From NCBI GenBank assembly GCA_950022295.1, contig OX465599.1:279083501-279147500 (forward strand): DNA of 64,000 nt, given 5' to 3'. The DNA is from Bromus sterilis (Eukaryota > Streptophyta > Magnoliopsida > Poales > Poaceae). The first letter of the stretch is position 1; every line of letters begins with the position of its first letter. Positions 1 through 11,480 of the stretch are shown here, one piece after another. The notes under the pieces were generated by a model. The model saw only the letters and a list, made by a program, of their open reading frames with translations, was not told the DNA's origin and ran no database searches. The position numbers and the translations under genes are program-made.

Positions 1-911
1 GGGAGCTCGGGGAGGCGCCGGAGGCGGCGAATTCGAAGGAGGTAGCCACGGCGGCCAGCGGCGAGTCGATGAAGGGGGCGGCGTCCTCGGGGCCTCCTCG
101 GCGCAATTGAGCGGCCACGGTGACGAAGACGGCGATGGAGAACGTCCTGGACAACTTGGCGGAGCTCGCGGGGGTCAGTGGCCACGCCGGTGCACGTCGG
201 CGGGCTCGGGGGCGCTCGGGTCTTCGCGGGGAGCTCGCCGGGGAGAGAGGGGAAAGGGTCCAGGGGAGGGGGAAGTGGAAGGGGAGAGCACGGGGTGTCC
301 ACGACGCCGCTAAAGAGGTGGGCAGCAGCCAGGAAGCTGCCTGGCAGCCATGCGATGGCCGGCGGCGAGCTGCCTGCCTACCTGGCCTGGGAGGAAGACG
401 ACCCTGCCCTTTTGGGCTGGGCCTCCTCTACTGGGCCAGGTGGGCCAGGTAAGTGGCTTCGGCCTTTTCTGTTTCTTTTTCTCTTTTCTGCTTTCTGTTT
501 TATTTGTCTTGCTCTGAAAAAAATATCAAATCATTTTTAAAAAACCCCAAATATTTATCTTGGACATATGTGACATAGTACTAGTCACTCCCAAGTTTTG
601 AAGATTTTTGGAATTCAAATAATTTGAATCCAATTCAAATAGCATTTAAATTTTATTTCCAAGCCTCTGTTTGAATATTTGAAAAATCCATGAGCATGGG
701 TTTGACTCCAAATCATTTTTAAAATGATCATACTCATTTATAGGAATTTTCCAAATACTCAAATGATTTTTTGAAAAAGATTTTTATTTGGCCATTTGAT
801 ATAATTTCTCAGGGCTTTTCTTTTGCCCATTTTTGAATTTCTTTTTGAATTTTTCACATGATGCAAAGGGACTTGCTATTCCTAGCACATACCTAGCTTG
901 GGGTTGTGACA
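1..911 (-). repeat. Partial LTR of chromovirus H (window edge)
   Basis: Minus-strand LTR whose 5' terminus (TGTCACAACC in its own sense) lies at 911; the rest runs off the left edge. Bases 1-470 are GC-rich, like the U3 core of the other LTRs here; 480-911 are AT-rich. The last ~60 bases closely match the reverse complement of E's LTR start at 57485, so H and E are probably one subfamily. Bases 912-916 (actac) would be one copy of the target duplication; the other lies outside the window. Confidence 0.85.
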
Positions 912-1438
912 ACTACCTTGATAAGTGTGAAGATATTAACGTTGAATTGACTCATGATCGATACGTCAATTGTATGGCATCAAGTGTTTTATTCCCTATA
1001 AGGTGGGTAGCGCCACCGCCCAAATTCCTCAGGAATTGTTGATCCTCAGTTTCCTCATTGAGTTTTCATCCTGATGCTTACTGGTTTGTCCTCAACAGCG
1101 TTCACCTATGGTTTTTGTTCTTCAAAATTTGCTTCTTCATCTAGGTGAACGTGATCAGACCCGTCCCTCTGTGCTCACTTATCCAATCTCTCTATCTCAT
1201 GTATGCGTTCATTTGGAGCTCTTGTATTCCTCAACCTGAGGCTTTGTCTTTCTCCTCAACATTTTAATTTTCCTCAGTTTCCAAAATTGAGGAGTATCAG
1301 TTACGACTATCTTATCTCTTGATCGTTGCGAATTTACCACACGTCATGCATATCCATCAATGCGATAACCACTGAGAACCCGAACCGCCAGGGGCAATCT
1401 CGTCCACAAAAATCGCAACCCCTCAGCTTTTACCCTTC
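912..1438 (+). other. F 5' internal non-coding region
   Basis: AT-rich sequence with scattered CCTCAG and TTCCTCA motifs and no credible ORF. It lies between H and a TATA-like box. It does not resemble F's 3' LTR around that LTR's own TATA box, so I read it as internal leader and not as 5' LTR. Confidence 0.5.
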
Positions 1439-1447
1439 TATAAATAG
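1439..1447 (+). promoter_or_regulatory. Internal TATA-like box of F
   Basis: TATAAATAG followed by a C/T-rich stretch and then the start of F's ORF about 450 bases downstream. F's 3' LTR has its own TATAAATAG at 52982 in a different context, so this may be a second, internal promoter for the ORF. Inferred from sequence alone. Confidence 0.4.
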
Positions 1448-1597
1448 CCACCACCCCCGCGGTCATTTTCCCCCACATCTCATTTCTCTCTCGCGCCGCC
1501 CTCCTTGAGCTCGTCAAGCTATCATGCTGTCGTCGCCGGAGTTTATCGTCGCCGGAGAAGACTGACTCGAGTTTCCTCAGCATTTGCCTCAGTTCTG

Positions 1598-1855
1598 GTA
1601 CGCATGTGTCTCAGCTACTATTTCCTCAGTACTGTAACTTCTTCAAGATTCTTCGCGTTTCTTCATGCCACTACATTCCTCAACAGTATTGAAAAATTTC
1701 TGAGACCAATGCCTATGACTCATTACTTTGCTTTCCCCAGCCCATTCCTCATGAACGCATATAACCGTACCCCACTTCCCTCGCAACTTAATTCTGTCAC
1801 AGGTACATGTCTGCTGAGGAATCTTATGGTTCTCATACTCTCAATTCATTTGCAG
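1598..1855 (+). other. Possible 5' UTR intron of F ORF
   Basis: TTCTG|GTACGC at 1598 looks like a splice donor and TTCATTTGCAG at 1855 like an acceptor, giving a 258-base intron that ends 44 bases before the ORF start codon at 1900. It follows the TATA-like box at 1439, as in a normal plant gene with a leader intron. Not tested. Confidence 0.35.
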
Positions 1856-1899
1856 CTTAGCTCGAACGTACAATTCCTCAGTCTCCTCAACTGAAGAAA

Positions 1900-4800
1900 A
1901 TGGCTCCTCGTCGCAAACTCACTAATACTGCTAAAGACTTGCCTCCAGCGCTCTATGAAAAACTGAAGACTCCAGAGCGAGAAACTGCTGGTGAACGTAA
2001 GCTAAGGGTTCAGAAAATCACGAGGGAATGGGCCAAACGATGGGCTGCATACCAATGGAGTAATCCTTAGCAAGAGGAAATGTTCGCGGCCAATCCACCC
2101 CTGAAGACTTTGGGCATCAAGGCTCGTCCTCCTCCAGAACCGGGTGTCGTTCCACATCCCTCAACTTTGAAGACTCCTGATGATTTTCCTGATGCTTATC
2201 AGCGCTACCTCAAGCGAACGGCTCATCTAGCGCAGAGTCATGCCCGTGACTTAGCTGCCTTTGTGCAGATTCCACCTCAGGCTGCTGCTCAGCCTCAGCC
2301 TCAGCCTCAGCCTCAGCCTCGACCTCCATCTCAGCCTCGCAGAAAATCTCCAGGCATCAAACCATCAAATAAATCATCAGGAAAGCCTGATGCTCTAGCC
2401 TCTTCATGCCAACGCACTGCTGGCGCTGTTCCTGCTTCAAGAATTCGCATTGATGAGTCTCGCAGTGCACCTGAGGCGTCCACCACAATGCCTCAGCCTC
2501 AGATGAAGACCAAACAGTTCTCCAAAGCGGCACAAGGACCTCACAGAAGAATACAACCATGCGTGGTGCCATTCATCAGACTAACTTCAGCTGTGATGAT
2601 GAAGATGAGTTTGAAGACATGGTTGGTTTTGTGGCCACTGAAGAGCAGAAGATTGAGAATCTGTGTGCTGCTGCTAGACGCAAAGCTGAAGCTACTGGCT
2701 CAGAAATTCCACTACTCCTCGATCCCAAGAAGATCTTGGAATACATTGACATTTGGTCTGTCAAGCCTGATACTCCTCTTGATGATTTGGATATACCAAA
2801 ATATCTTAGGTTCTACATTCAGGAGTTCCTCATCAATGAGATACATCACCGAGATCTTCAGAAACAGTTGAAGAGCCAACTAAAGAAAGTCCACAACGAC
2901 TTCAAGAAGAAACCTCTCACGAATTTCACTCCTCAGGATTTCATTGAGTATTAGTGTGAAGTTCAATGCCGCACCACTTAATATAATGCCAAATGTGCCT
3001 AAATTGGCAAGTTCAAAGAACGGATGTCCAGGCAGATGAACAGGTTAATGAAGATTCGACAACCAACATCCTCAGTACCTCCTGCTGACCCAGCTCCGTT
3101 TGAAGTCGTGCCTGAGGACTCCTCCCAACGCCACAACCGCGTGTCTGAAGCACCACCATCCACCCCACCTGCGGCCAAAAGGCCCACACTGGAACCCACT
3201 GTTGAGGAGCCAATTGACGCCACGCCGCTCTCTTCTGCTCCTCCTGCCTCAAAAGAAGCAGATACCACAATTCCATCTAATGATGCCTCAACTCCACCTG
3301 CCAATACTCAGCGCAGCATCATAGTCTTCACCCCACCATCCAAGGAACTTGCCTCAGCTGCTGCTACACCAATCGTTCTAACGCCTCAGTTCCCACCTCC
3401 ACCAATCATCACTGAACTTGAGGTCATGGATGTTGATATTGAGGATACAGGAACTCCTCGTACCATGGATGAGGAATACGAGCTGGAGAACTCCCCCACT
3501 CATACCATCTTTTCGCTTGAGCCTCACTCCCCCACTGCCACTGAGGTGTTTCCTGATACCTCTCAGCACTCTGAAGATTCAGTTGGCGCATCATCCTCTT
3601 CCTCTGATGCTGATGAACCAGAAGCCACCAGTGCTCCCAATGCTGCTGCTGATGACACTGATGATGCAACCACTCCCACTGCCGAGCCTGACATTGCTCC
3701 CCCCGCAGCTGAGACTGAAGCAGAGCACAACACAAATGTTGACATTGAAGTTGCACCAGACTGCTCTGCGGATCGTTAAGTCACTTCTCCCTCAGCACCA
3801 TCTACCTCGCCGAAACCTAGCCCTGATACAACGGCTGAAGCTCATGCTCCTCAACAACCAACTCCCTCTTCTTGAGCTTCACCAGCTCCTCAGGAGAAAG
3901 CCTCAGCTCTCTCTCTCTCTGTCCGAAGAAGAAGAAGCCATTTTATCGCAATCTTGAAGCTGATGCTCGACCCAACTTCAACACTGATGCATTCTTCAAT
4001 GCCATGAGATTCTTTCAGGTTGTGATTCAGAATCCATATCATTCTCCTCTGCCAAGCAAACTACTGAGGTTCTGGAAGGCTACTCAGAAGAACTACTATT
4101 CATCAGTTTTTTACATGGCACAAAAGGTTTTTCCTAATAAACACATTCCTCATCCGGATATGGAGGACATTCCTTGCTTCAAGAACGTGCTGCAGGACTT
4201 GTTTCATGCCAACTTTCTTTAGTTCTGCTCCAAGTGCATACATTGGAACGAAGAGCTTGTGCTTCAGTTTTATGCTACACTATATGTCTCAGGGGATCCC
4301 AAAGACATCAACACTTGGGTGCTAGAATGGATGACTGAGCATCAACACTACACTGCCTCAGTGCCTGAGATTGTTGAAATTTTTCAATTGCTTCCCTCTG
4401 ACGCTTCAGTTCCCAGCACGTACGGCACTCCACTCCTAAGGGATGATCTCATGAATATGCTAATGAAGCCTCAAGCCCCTGAAGCTCCACCCCGGACCAA
4501 GTTCCTCGTGTGTGAACTTCAGTATCTGCCCAGCACAATGTACAAAATACTGGCCAAGTCTTTCTTCCCGATCAAGGGGTACGAATCAACTGCTGAAGAA
4601 GTTGTGGGCATCATGAAGAACATTCTCTACAGCCTCTGCATGTCTGCGCCCATCAATGTCTCAGACTTCTTCTTCAGGACTTTAGTGGATTCTTCCAAGA
4701 ATCCTCATATTCTGAAGCCATATGCTCCATGGATCATGAAGCTCATCTGCACCAAGACTGGCATGAACTTCAAGCCTGATCAGGCTAATCATCGCACTTA

Positions 4801-5389
4801 TGTTCCCCCGGTTGAAGTGCTTCAACATACGATTGCCTCAAATGCCAAGGACAAAGAGCTCTTCTATGGTGAAGTTCTTCCTCGGGTTTCTCTTGGTGGA
4901 AATATTCGCCATCTTCAATCTCGCACCACTCATGAGAAACGCACACATGCCTCAACTGAGGAAACTACTCAAGCTCGCATCATGACTGACCGCTAGCTCC
5001 TCATCAGTCTGCATCAGAAAGTGGACCGCAATCATGACTGGACAAAGCGTCAGATTGGCGATATCCTCAGCTACATGGCACAGATGCATACTACCCAGAA
5101 GAAGGTTCATCAGTATGCTCATCATACATATCAGTGACTTGATGCTCTTTTGACTGAAGTCATTACGCCTGAAGTCATTACGCCTGAAGACCTCGCCAAG
5201 CTTGGCCTCAAACAACCTCAGCTCCCTGAGATTCGGCCTCCTCGTCAGTTCACCAAAAGCAAGACACCACCTCTAGCGATGGACTCCTTTTCTTCAGCAC
5301 AAGAATTCTCCCCTGAAGAAGTTGAAGACACTGCGGCTTGTACTCACACTGCAACGACGTGCCTTCGGCCTGATTCTCCTCAGCCCTGA
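1900..5389 (+). pseudogene. Broken long ORF of element F (unrecognised, retrotransposon-associated)
   Basis: One degraded reading frame of about 1,160 codons starting at the ATG at 1900 (peptide MAPRRKLTNTAKD...). An in-frame TAG sits at 2068. A frame change occurs around 2540-2560. Stops follow at 2952, 2979, 3000 and 3777. A second frame change lies near the CT/GAA-rich stretch at 3905-3935, with later stops at 4220, 4994 and 5135. The layout is a basic N-terminus, a proline/glutamine stretch, a charged segment, a long Pro/Ser/Thr/acidic linker (3024-3779) and a globular C-terminal half (3930-5130) rich in aromatic residues, including LVLQFYATLYVSGDP. I see no zinc knuckle, protease or polymerase motif. 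It resembles uncharacterised large proteins often annotated in grass retroelements, possibly structural (gag-like). Function is unknown. Confidence 0.6.
2288..2317 (+). repeat. Short tandem repeat (CTCAGC)5
   Basis: Five uninterrupted copies of CTCAGC coding for alternating Gln-Pro in F's ORF. The same hexamer core is frequent throughout F outside this tract. Confidence 0.9.
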
Positions 5390-5890
5390 GGCATTACCTT
5401 TGGGACGTTAGCTCTAGCCTCTCCTTTTTGTTCATTTAATGACAAAGGGGGAGAAATATGTTAGTCTTCAAGCGGGTTTTCATGGCGGTTCCTCAGTTAC
5501 AACTCTCGTTCTTCAGACCATTTTTGTAATGAGTTGTATACTAATATTTTGTGTGGTTGTCTGATACTTTTTAGCTACCTCATGATATTCCTCAAGTTTA
5601 TCTATTACTCATGTTATTCCTCAGCAACCATCTTACTCAGTGCTATTTTCGATTTCTCAATTATTCCATATAATGCACTGTTTCAAATAATCCGGGATAT
5701 AGGGGGAGCTCCTCATGTTTTTCAAAAATATTCTACCAAGTCTTCAAAACATGCATATTCTCAGGGGGAGCATCTCTATAGCCGGAAACAATGAATTGTT
5801 TTCTTCAACTTTTTAATTCCTCAAAATTACTTATTTTATCCCGTTGAAGCTTTAACCTGATTGTCATAAAATCACCAAAAAGGGGGAGAT
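5390..5890 (+). other. F 3' untranslated region with repeated GGGGGAG motifs
   Basis: Non-coding sequence between the ORF end and the 3' LTR. GGGGGAG occurs at about 5447, 5701, 5765 and 5882. Only the last directly abuts the LTR and is the functional polypurine tract (5877-5889, AAAAAGGGGGAGA). Confidence 0.7.
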
Positions 5891-5984
5891 TGTAAGTGCA
5901 TCTAGTGCCCCCTTTGAGGTTTTGGAGTATTTGATGACAAAACGGTTAAGGGACTAATGTGTTTTTGAGTATACACAGGAGAAC
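5891..5984 (+). repeat. F 3' LTR, first 94 bases
   Basis: Begins TGTAAGTGCATCTAGTGCC directly after the polypurine tract. It is cut at 5984 by the insertion of D and continues at 52402. Confidence 0.85.
5980..5984. repeat. Target-site duplication of D, left copy (AGAAC)
   Basis: AGAAC before D; the right copy at 52397-52401 reads AGAAT. One C/T difference is compatible with decay of a 5-bp duplication. Confidence 0.65.
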
Positions 5985-6041
5985 TGTCGGGACCCGGGGT
6001 TAGCGTATGCAAGTCCCGCTACGACATAGTCATATGGAGAG

Positions 6042-6097
6042 CCGAGAACCGTACCCACTTGTCTAAGAAGACAAGGCCAAGCACAGAACGTTCTCGG
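6042..6097 (-). other. U5 stem-loop of D 3' LTR
   Basis: CCGAGAAC (6042-6049) pairs with GTTCTCGG (6090-6097), enclosing an inner hairpin with CTTGTCT and AGACAAG arms. The same structure occurs in the U5 of A, B, E and others. Confidence 0.6.
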
Positions 6098-6526
6098 AAA
6101 GCATCATATGTGAGGGGCATCCCATCCAGGCCGGATGATCATCTGAGATGGGTCCTCATCGTCCGCACACAAGTCGAATTATCTGGGTGATGAAATCCCA
6201 TATTCGCAGACAAGTTGCCTCAACCATACTATCGACTATCTCATAACTCTTACATAGACTTACTCCAGCCCGATCTCTTAGTCGGGGTCTAGGGCGGGCT
6301 CGATCATACATCAAAGTGTGCACGAGACGGAGTCTCGAACAATCGCATCGCAATGCCCCAAGCTGCGCACATCTAAGGGCCACTTGGTGTATAAAAGACC
6401 GCCAGCCAGATCACAACTAAGGTCTCGAAAACCCATACTAAGACATGCATGTTATAGACATACACGCAGCACACATGTCTAGTATGAACAGCAGGTATCA
6501 TTGCAATTCTCTACAATGTATACATC

Positions 6527-6532
6527 TTTATT
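6527..6532 (-). terminator. Poly-A signal of D 3' LTR
   Basis: TTTATT on the plus strand, AATAAA in element sense, at the same relative position as in A, B, C and E. Confidence 0.65.
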
Positions 6533-7118
6533 AATAACTCTTACAGAGTGCACACGGCGATCACAAGTCTGTGATCCAACATTACATCAAACATGCGGAA
6601 GCAAAGTAGGTCTGAGTACAGACAAGTTTAACAAATGGCTTAGAGAAGCCTTATCTAAAAACAAGCCCTCCACGAGGGAACAGTCGTCTGACTGGGACTA
6701 CACTAGCTTGGTCTTGGTCTGAGCCTTCATTCTTCGAGCTTCAGGGAGAAGCCACCATCGAGGTCGGTGGGTTCATCTAAAACATAGAATAAGCAAACGA
6801 GAGTACAAAGTCGTACTCAACACGACTTACGTAGGAACTATACTGCTCATGCACATGTATCAAGGTAAAGGGAGGTGGGGTTTCACTTGCAGAAGTGCCA
6901 GCTTTGACTTGGCTAGTCCTGAACTACGAGTACCAGACTTGAGGTAAGAAGCGTACACGAGTCCACTACTTTCTCCAACCAATTACACCACTATGGTGCC
7001 TTCCTCGACTTCCCCACGAGAAAGCACGCCATAGCACTCACACTTATCTTGGTGTGTTTTAGAAGTATCCAGTTTAAGTTGTCTAATAATCAAGCTAAGC
7101 TTTCCAAGCAGTCCTTAA

Positions 7119-7161
7119 CCGCGGACGTGGCTATTCGAATAGTTTTGTTAACCCTGCAGGG
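7119..7161 (-). other. R-region palindrome cluster in D 3' LTR
   Basis: Contains CTATTCGAATAG (7131-7142) and CCCTGCAGGG (7152-7161), beside CCGCGGACGTGG (one mismatch from the CCGCG-TC-CGCGG inverted repeat). Homologous clusters occur in all LTRs of this group. Confidence 0.6.
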
Positions 7162-7885
7162 GTGTACCGCTACACACACGTGTCATCAGTTACCGCCTTT
7201 TGCGTGTCACCGTTCAAGAGGTAACATCGAGGATGACACCACAACACTTCGCCCACAGCTCCGTTCTAGTCCAGAGAGTCGCCTATCTGAGGGGGATCCT
7301 TATGGAAGTCCGGCCGAGGTTCCAGTACAGCCTCAAACGATGTGTGCAGGGTCCCAAGCCGGTATTGAAAAGCCGTTCATCCACTTCGTAGACCGTTCCA
7401 CAGCCCGACCAGAACTCCGAACTACTGCGACTTCTGGGGTTCGAACGGGGTGAGGTACTAGGATGAGAGGGGTCAGTGAGCCCAATGTGTGGTTGTACTC
7501 TTCTTCTTGGATCACCACACAAGAACTCGGACTTAAGGCAGTGTTCAACGAGACAACCCACTGTGTACTCCTACACAGCCTCTCATCGTTCACCTTGTAT
7601 TAGGTTAGATTCACCAACACAGTTTCACTTTCATCAACACCATGTTCACCATCATCCCGACTCACATCAAAAGCAACCTCATTGTACCACTAATCATGCA
7701 ATAAGCAGTAACAGTTGCAGGGGCCACATGATATCAACCAACTCCTACATCTGTTAGGATTGTGGTATTCTTACTACTGTGATAAGATGATAGGTCATGC
7801 AAAGGATATGGGTTCAACTATGCGGTAGAATCGATACAAGGTGATCTCCTAAACATGCATAAGCGAGACTGAGAGGGAAGTGGGA

Positions 7886-7892
7886 TTTTATA
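7886..7892 (-). promoter_or_regulatory. TATA box of D 3' LTR
   Basis: TATAAAA in element sense, in the block TCTATAAAATCCC shared by most copies. Confidence 0.65.
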
Positions 7893-10063
7893 GACATGAT
7901 CAATGGGGTTTTGCTTGCCTTGCTGACGAGGTCTCGACAACGGTGTCTTCAACGAAGGGGGTGATCTCGGTTTCCGGCTCCACTTCTATCAGCAACATGA
8001 CAATCATAGGATCAACATAATGTACAATGCAAAATCACATGAATAAGATTGTAATGGTGATGTCCATGGTACTGATGTGTTGAGCATTCCATTTAAAAGG
8101 AGTATATTGCATTTGAAATGCAAATTCAAACTCCATTTGATTTATCGATGAATTTCAAATGCATTTGAATGCCTGAAAGTTCATTTGAAAAGGTTGATCA
8201 TGAAGTGATGTGGTAAAGGTGAGGTAAAGCATCTGATGTGTGGATGAATTCATCAAATATAAGTGTGTTACAAAATCGTTTGCAAATTCACTCCAAAATT
8301 GAATTCAAATTAAACCCATATGGATGTTTGCCACTGTTCACCCAATTTAAATTGGTCAAACATACAAACAAAGTCCATATTCCTAATCCTTGTATTTTTC
8401 TGATAATTTTAGACATATTATTTGTCCAATTTGGAGTTAATATGAATTAGTTATGATTTTCTATAGATTTGGCTAATTTCTGGATTTTCTGGAATTTTCT
8501 GAAATTTCTTTAATGTTTTTATTCCATTTATTGCATCAGCCATGCATCAGCATGACGTCAGCAGGGGGCTGACGTGTGGGGCCAGGAGGTCAGTGGCAGT
8601 GGGAGTTAACACCTGTTAGTTTAACTAACAGAGGGGGATAGTTTAGTGGTAGGGCCCACTGTTAGTGGGGTGGGGGTTAGTTTAGGGGGTTGGTTAAGGG
8701 CTTAACCGACCGACGGCTTGACGCCGGTGGTCTAGCCGCGGCGGCGCCCTCGCCGGAATAGCCATTCCGGCCACGGCTTGGCACGGGGATGGCACTAGAG
8801 TGCACCCCATGCTCGTCCGCGTCGAACGGTGCACATGGGAAAGACAAGGGGCTGCCGGAACATCGCCGGCGACGAGGTGCAGCGGTGGCCGTATCCTGGC
8901 GATGGTGGAAATGGTGACAGAGACCACGGGGAGGGGGTTGGAGAGCACTGGGAGGTAGATCTTGGTCGTCCGCAACGGATGGAGCAGGCAGGGGTCAAGG
9001 GGGGGCTATGTGGCGACGACAGTTTCAACGGAGGCGGCGGCCGGAGCTCGGACTTCGACGGCAAGGAGAAACAAAGCACGGGGAGAGCTACAGCTAGGGG
9101 GAAACTAGGCGCGGTGCTCACCCAAGCGCGATGGAGGACGAAGCAAGGCTGGAGTAAGAGCGGGCGAAGCTTAATTTGGCGCCAGAGCTTCTGTGGCCGG
9201 CGACGAGGTCTTGGAGCTGGCGTCGCGTCCTGTAGCTCCCGGTCCAAATTGGAGCCTCAGATCGATGTAGACGTCTCCGACGATGCGATTAGACACGGCG
9301 GTGCATGATAGTTTGTCCAGTGGGCGCGTCGGAGCTTGGCCGCGCTCTGGCTAGGGTTACGGGTGGCTGAGGTTCTTCGCCGGGGAGGAAGGGGAAGGCC
9401 AGAGCGAGGGGGGAGAATGGAGATGGCGTCTCCAGACGCGTGGTGGCGAGGAGGTGGAGGCATGGAGGCCTACAACCCGCGGGTGTCGCGGTGGCGTCGT
9501 CGCCGCACTCCCCAGCTCCAGCGAGCTGCTTTGAGCCGCTGGGAGGAAGACGACAACAGTGCGGGTTGGGATGGGCCAAAAAGGCCGGGGGGAAAGGTAA
9601 GGTGGGCCTGGTTGCCTTTTTCTAAAACTTTGTTCTTTTATTCCTCTGCCATTTGTTTTGATTTAATATTTAAATTATCAAAGCAATTTTAAAAATGCTC
9701 AAATTTTAAATATGGCCTTATGTGACCAGTAGCTAGTCACTTCCATAATTTTGGCATTTTTCAAATTCAACTTATTTGAATTCCAAATCAAATAGGGGTT
9801 CTTTTAATTTTCCAAGGCACATTTTGAATTTTTGAATATTCCATGGGCATGGGAATAAACCCAATCCACTTTTGCAATGATCAGCAACAATTCTAGGAAT
9901 TTTCCAAGCATTCAAATCATTTTTGGAAAAATATTTTTATCTGGCCATTTAAATTAATTTCTCACGGCTTTTCTTTTCCCCATTTTTGAATTTTCTTTTG
10001 AATTTTTGCATGATGCAAAGGGGCACTCAAACCCTAGCACTTACCCAAGTTGGGGTTCTGACA

Positions 10064-10582
10064 ACTCGCCCCCACTAAAAAGAATCTCATCCCGAGATTC
10101 AGAAGTCGTCTGGAGGAAGGAGGGGTACTCGGCAAGGAGGCGGTCTTCTCTTTCCCATGTGGCTTCTTTCTCAGAGTGGTGTGATCATTGCACTTTCAGA
10201 AACCTAATCTTCTGACGATGAGTGACATGCTCTGCTGAATCAAGAATACGAACGGGGTACTCTTGATAAGAAAGGTCATCTTGGAGATCAAGCGTTTCAT
10301 GGTCAACTTCGCGGATGGGGTCCTTGAAGCAACGCCTGTGTTGTGACACATGGAATACATCATGTACTCGGGAAAGGTGCAGGGGTAGTTCAAAGTTGGT
10401 AGGCAACTTCTCCATATTTAGAAAGAATGCGGAAAGGTCCGATGTAACGTGGGGCTAATTTTCCTTTGATACCGAAACAGTGGGTTCCCTTCAGAGGAGT
10501 AACCCGAAGGTAAGCCTTCTAATCCAGATTGTAGCTCTCTTGCCTATGATGACGATCATAGTAGCTTTTCTGACGAGACTGG
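10064..10582 (-). pseudogene. D pol tail: integrase C-terminus and chromodomain
   Basis: Read on the minus strand from 10582 down to 10064. The integrase C-terminal part (KSYYDRHH-like, then VHDVFHVSQ) is followed by a chromodomain segment beginning EYPVRILDSAE, then the polypurine tract against the LTR at 10063. A TGG to TGA change creates a stop at about 10185, inside the chromodomain. This Tekay/Del-type chromodomain is thought to steer integration to heterochromatin. The upstream part of pol is absent: at 10582 the sequence changes to the LTR of A. Confidence 0.85.
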
Positions 10583-11299
10583 TGTCAGAACCCCAACTAG
10601 GGTAAGTGCTAGGGTTGTTTGATCCCTGAGAAATTAAATCAAATGGCCAGATAAAAATATTTTTTCCAAAAGTCATTTGAATATTTGGAAAATTCCTAGA
10701 ATTGTTGCTGATCATTGCAAAAGTGGTTTGGGGATTTTTCCCATGCCCATGGAATATTCAAAAATTCAAAAGGTGCTTTGGAAATTAAATTAAACTCCAA
10801 TTTGAATTTAAATTCAAATTGTTTGATTTTCAAAAGTCACCAAAACTTATGAGTGGCTAGCTATTTATGTTATAAGCCCACATAAATTTTTTCATGATTT
10901 TATAAAATGCCTAGCTAATTGTTTTAGCACAGCAAAACAAATAACAGAAAAACAAAACAGAGAAAAGATTAAAAGGAAACCCAGCCCACGCCCTGGCCAC
11001 CTGGCCCAACTAACCAAACCAGCCCAGCCCACTGGCCTCCCCCCTTGTCGTCTTCCCCGCCGACGCCAGAGCAGGCAGGTCGCCGCCGTGGCGAGCATGC
11101 CCGCGGCTGCCGAGCCACCTAGGCTCTCCCCTTCCTCATCTCCTCGCCACCGCGACGCCTGGACGGCCCCAGATCTATCTCCCCCTCCTCTGGCCCCTCT
11201 CCAAGCTCTCTCCCGCCGAATCCCGCTGCTCACGAGCGTGTCTCGTCGCCGCCGTCACGTGCCACCGCGGCCACCGAGCTCTCCTCGCCGCGGAAAGGT

Positions 11300-11480
11300 G
11301 TACAGGAGGACCAGCGACGTCCCCTTCGTCGAACCCCTCTGCTAATTGAGCCCGGCGAGCCAAGGAGACGACGCAAGATTCATAGAGCTCCCGCCGGCCA
11401 TCGAGGAACTCCAGCGAGCAATACGCTGCCTCCGGTGCCTCCCCGCCGTAGCCGTCAACGCCATCCGTTCCTGGGTGAGC
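11300..11480 (+). other. Coding-like block with donor-like motif in A U3 core
   Basis: GC-rich segment homologous to blocks in B, C, D, E and S LTRs. It ends in GGTGAGC (11474-11480), which looks like a 5' splice site. In A's 3' LTR one frame reads QGDDARFTELPP, alignable with GDDVLFIEPPP in B. Not called as a gene. Confidence 0.35.

Larger units (their letters stand above)
912..5984 (+). mobile_element. Non-autonomous LTR element F, internal region and start of 3' LTR
   Basis: Internal region of a large plus-strand LTR element, followed by its polypurine tract and the first 94 bases of its 3' LTR. The LTR resumes at 52402 and ends at 53721, giving about 1.41 kb in total. No protease, reverse transcriptase or integrase is seen, only one long broken ORF, so it would depend on another element for mobility. 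The 5' LTR and primer site lie left of the window because H is inserted at 911. LTRs starting TGTAAGTGCATC are familiar from Triticeae gypsy-like elements, but I do not assign a family name. Confidence 0.75.
5985..10063 (-). repeat. D 3' LTR (left)
   Basis: Starts TGTCGGGACC and ends GGTTCTGACA on the plus strand. In its own sense: AT-rich edge, GC-rich U3 core (about 8690-9610), TGACG-rich segment (8545-8580), TATAAAA box (7886-7892), poly-A signal (6527-6532), and structured U5 (6042-6097). Reading frames in the GC core are open on both strands and I do not call them genes. Confidence 0.92.

Noticed and set aside
912..1890. Possible 5' LTR of F (it has a TATAAATAG)
   Set aside because: The sequence around the TATA box does not match F's real 3' LTR around 52982, and no primer site follows before the ORF.
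7049..7757. Repeated ORFs in LTR R regions (e.g. 7049-7453, 49380-49784, 12524-13181)
   Set aside because: They recur in every LTR at the same place, on either strand, with no consistent start. They are non-coding repeat sequence.
5985..10063. D's left LTR as a solo LTR
   Set aside because: It is followed by the polypurine tract and pol tail of D, and its partner is at 48316-52396.
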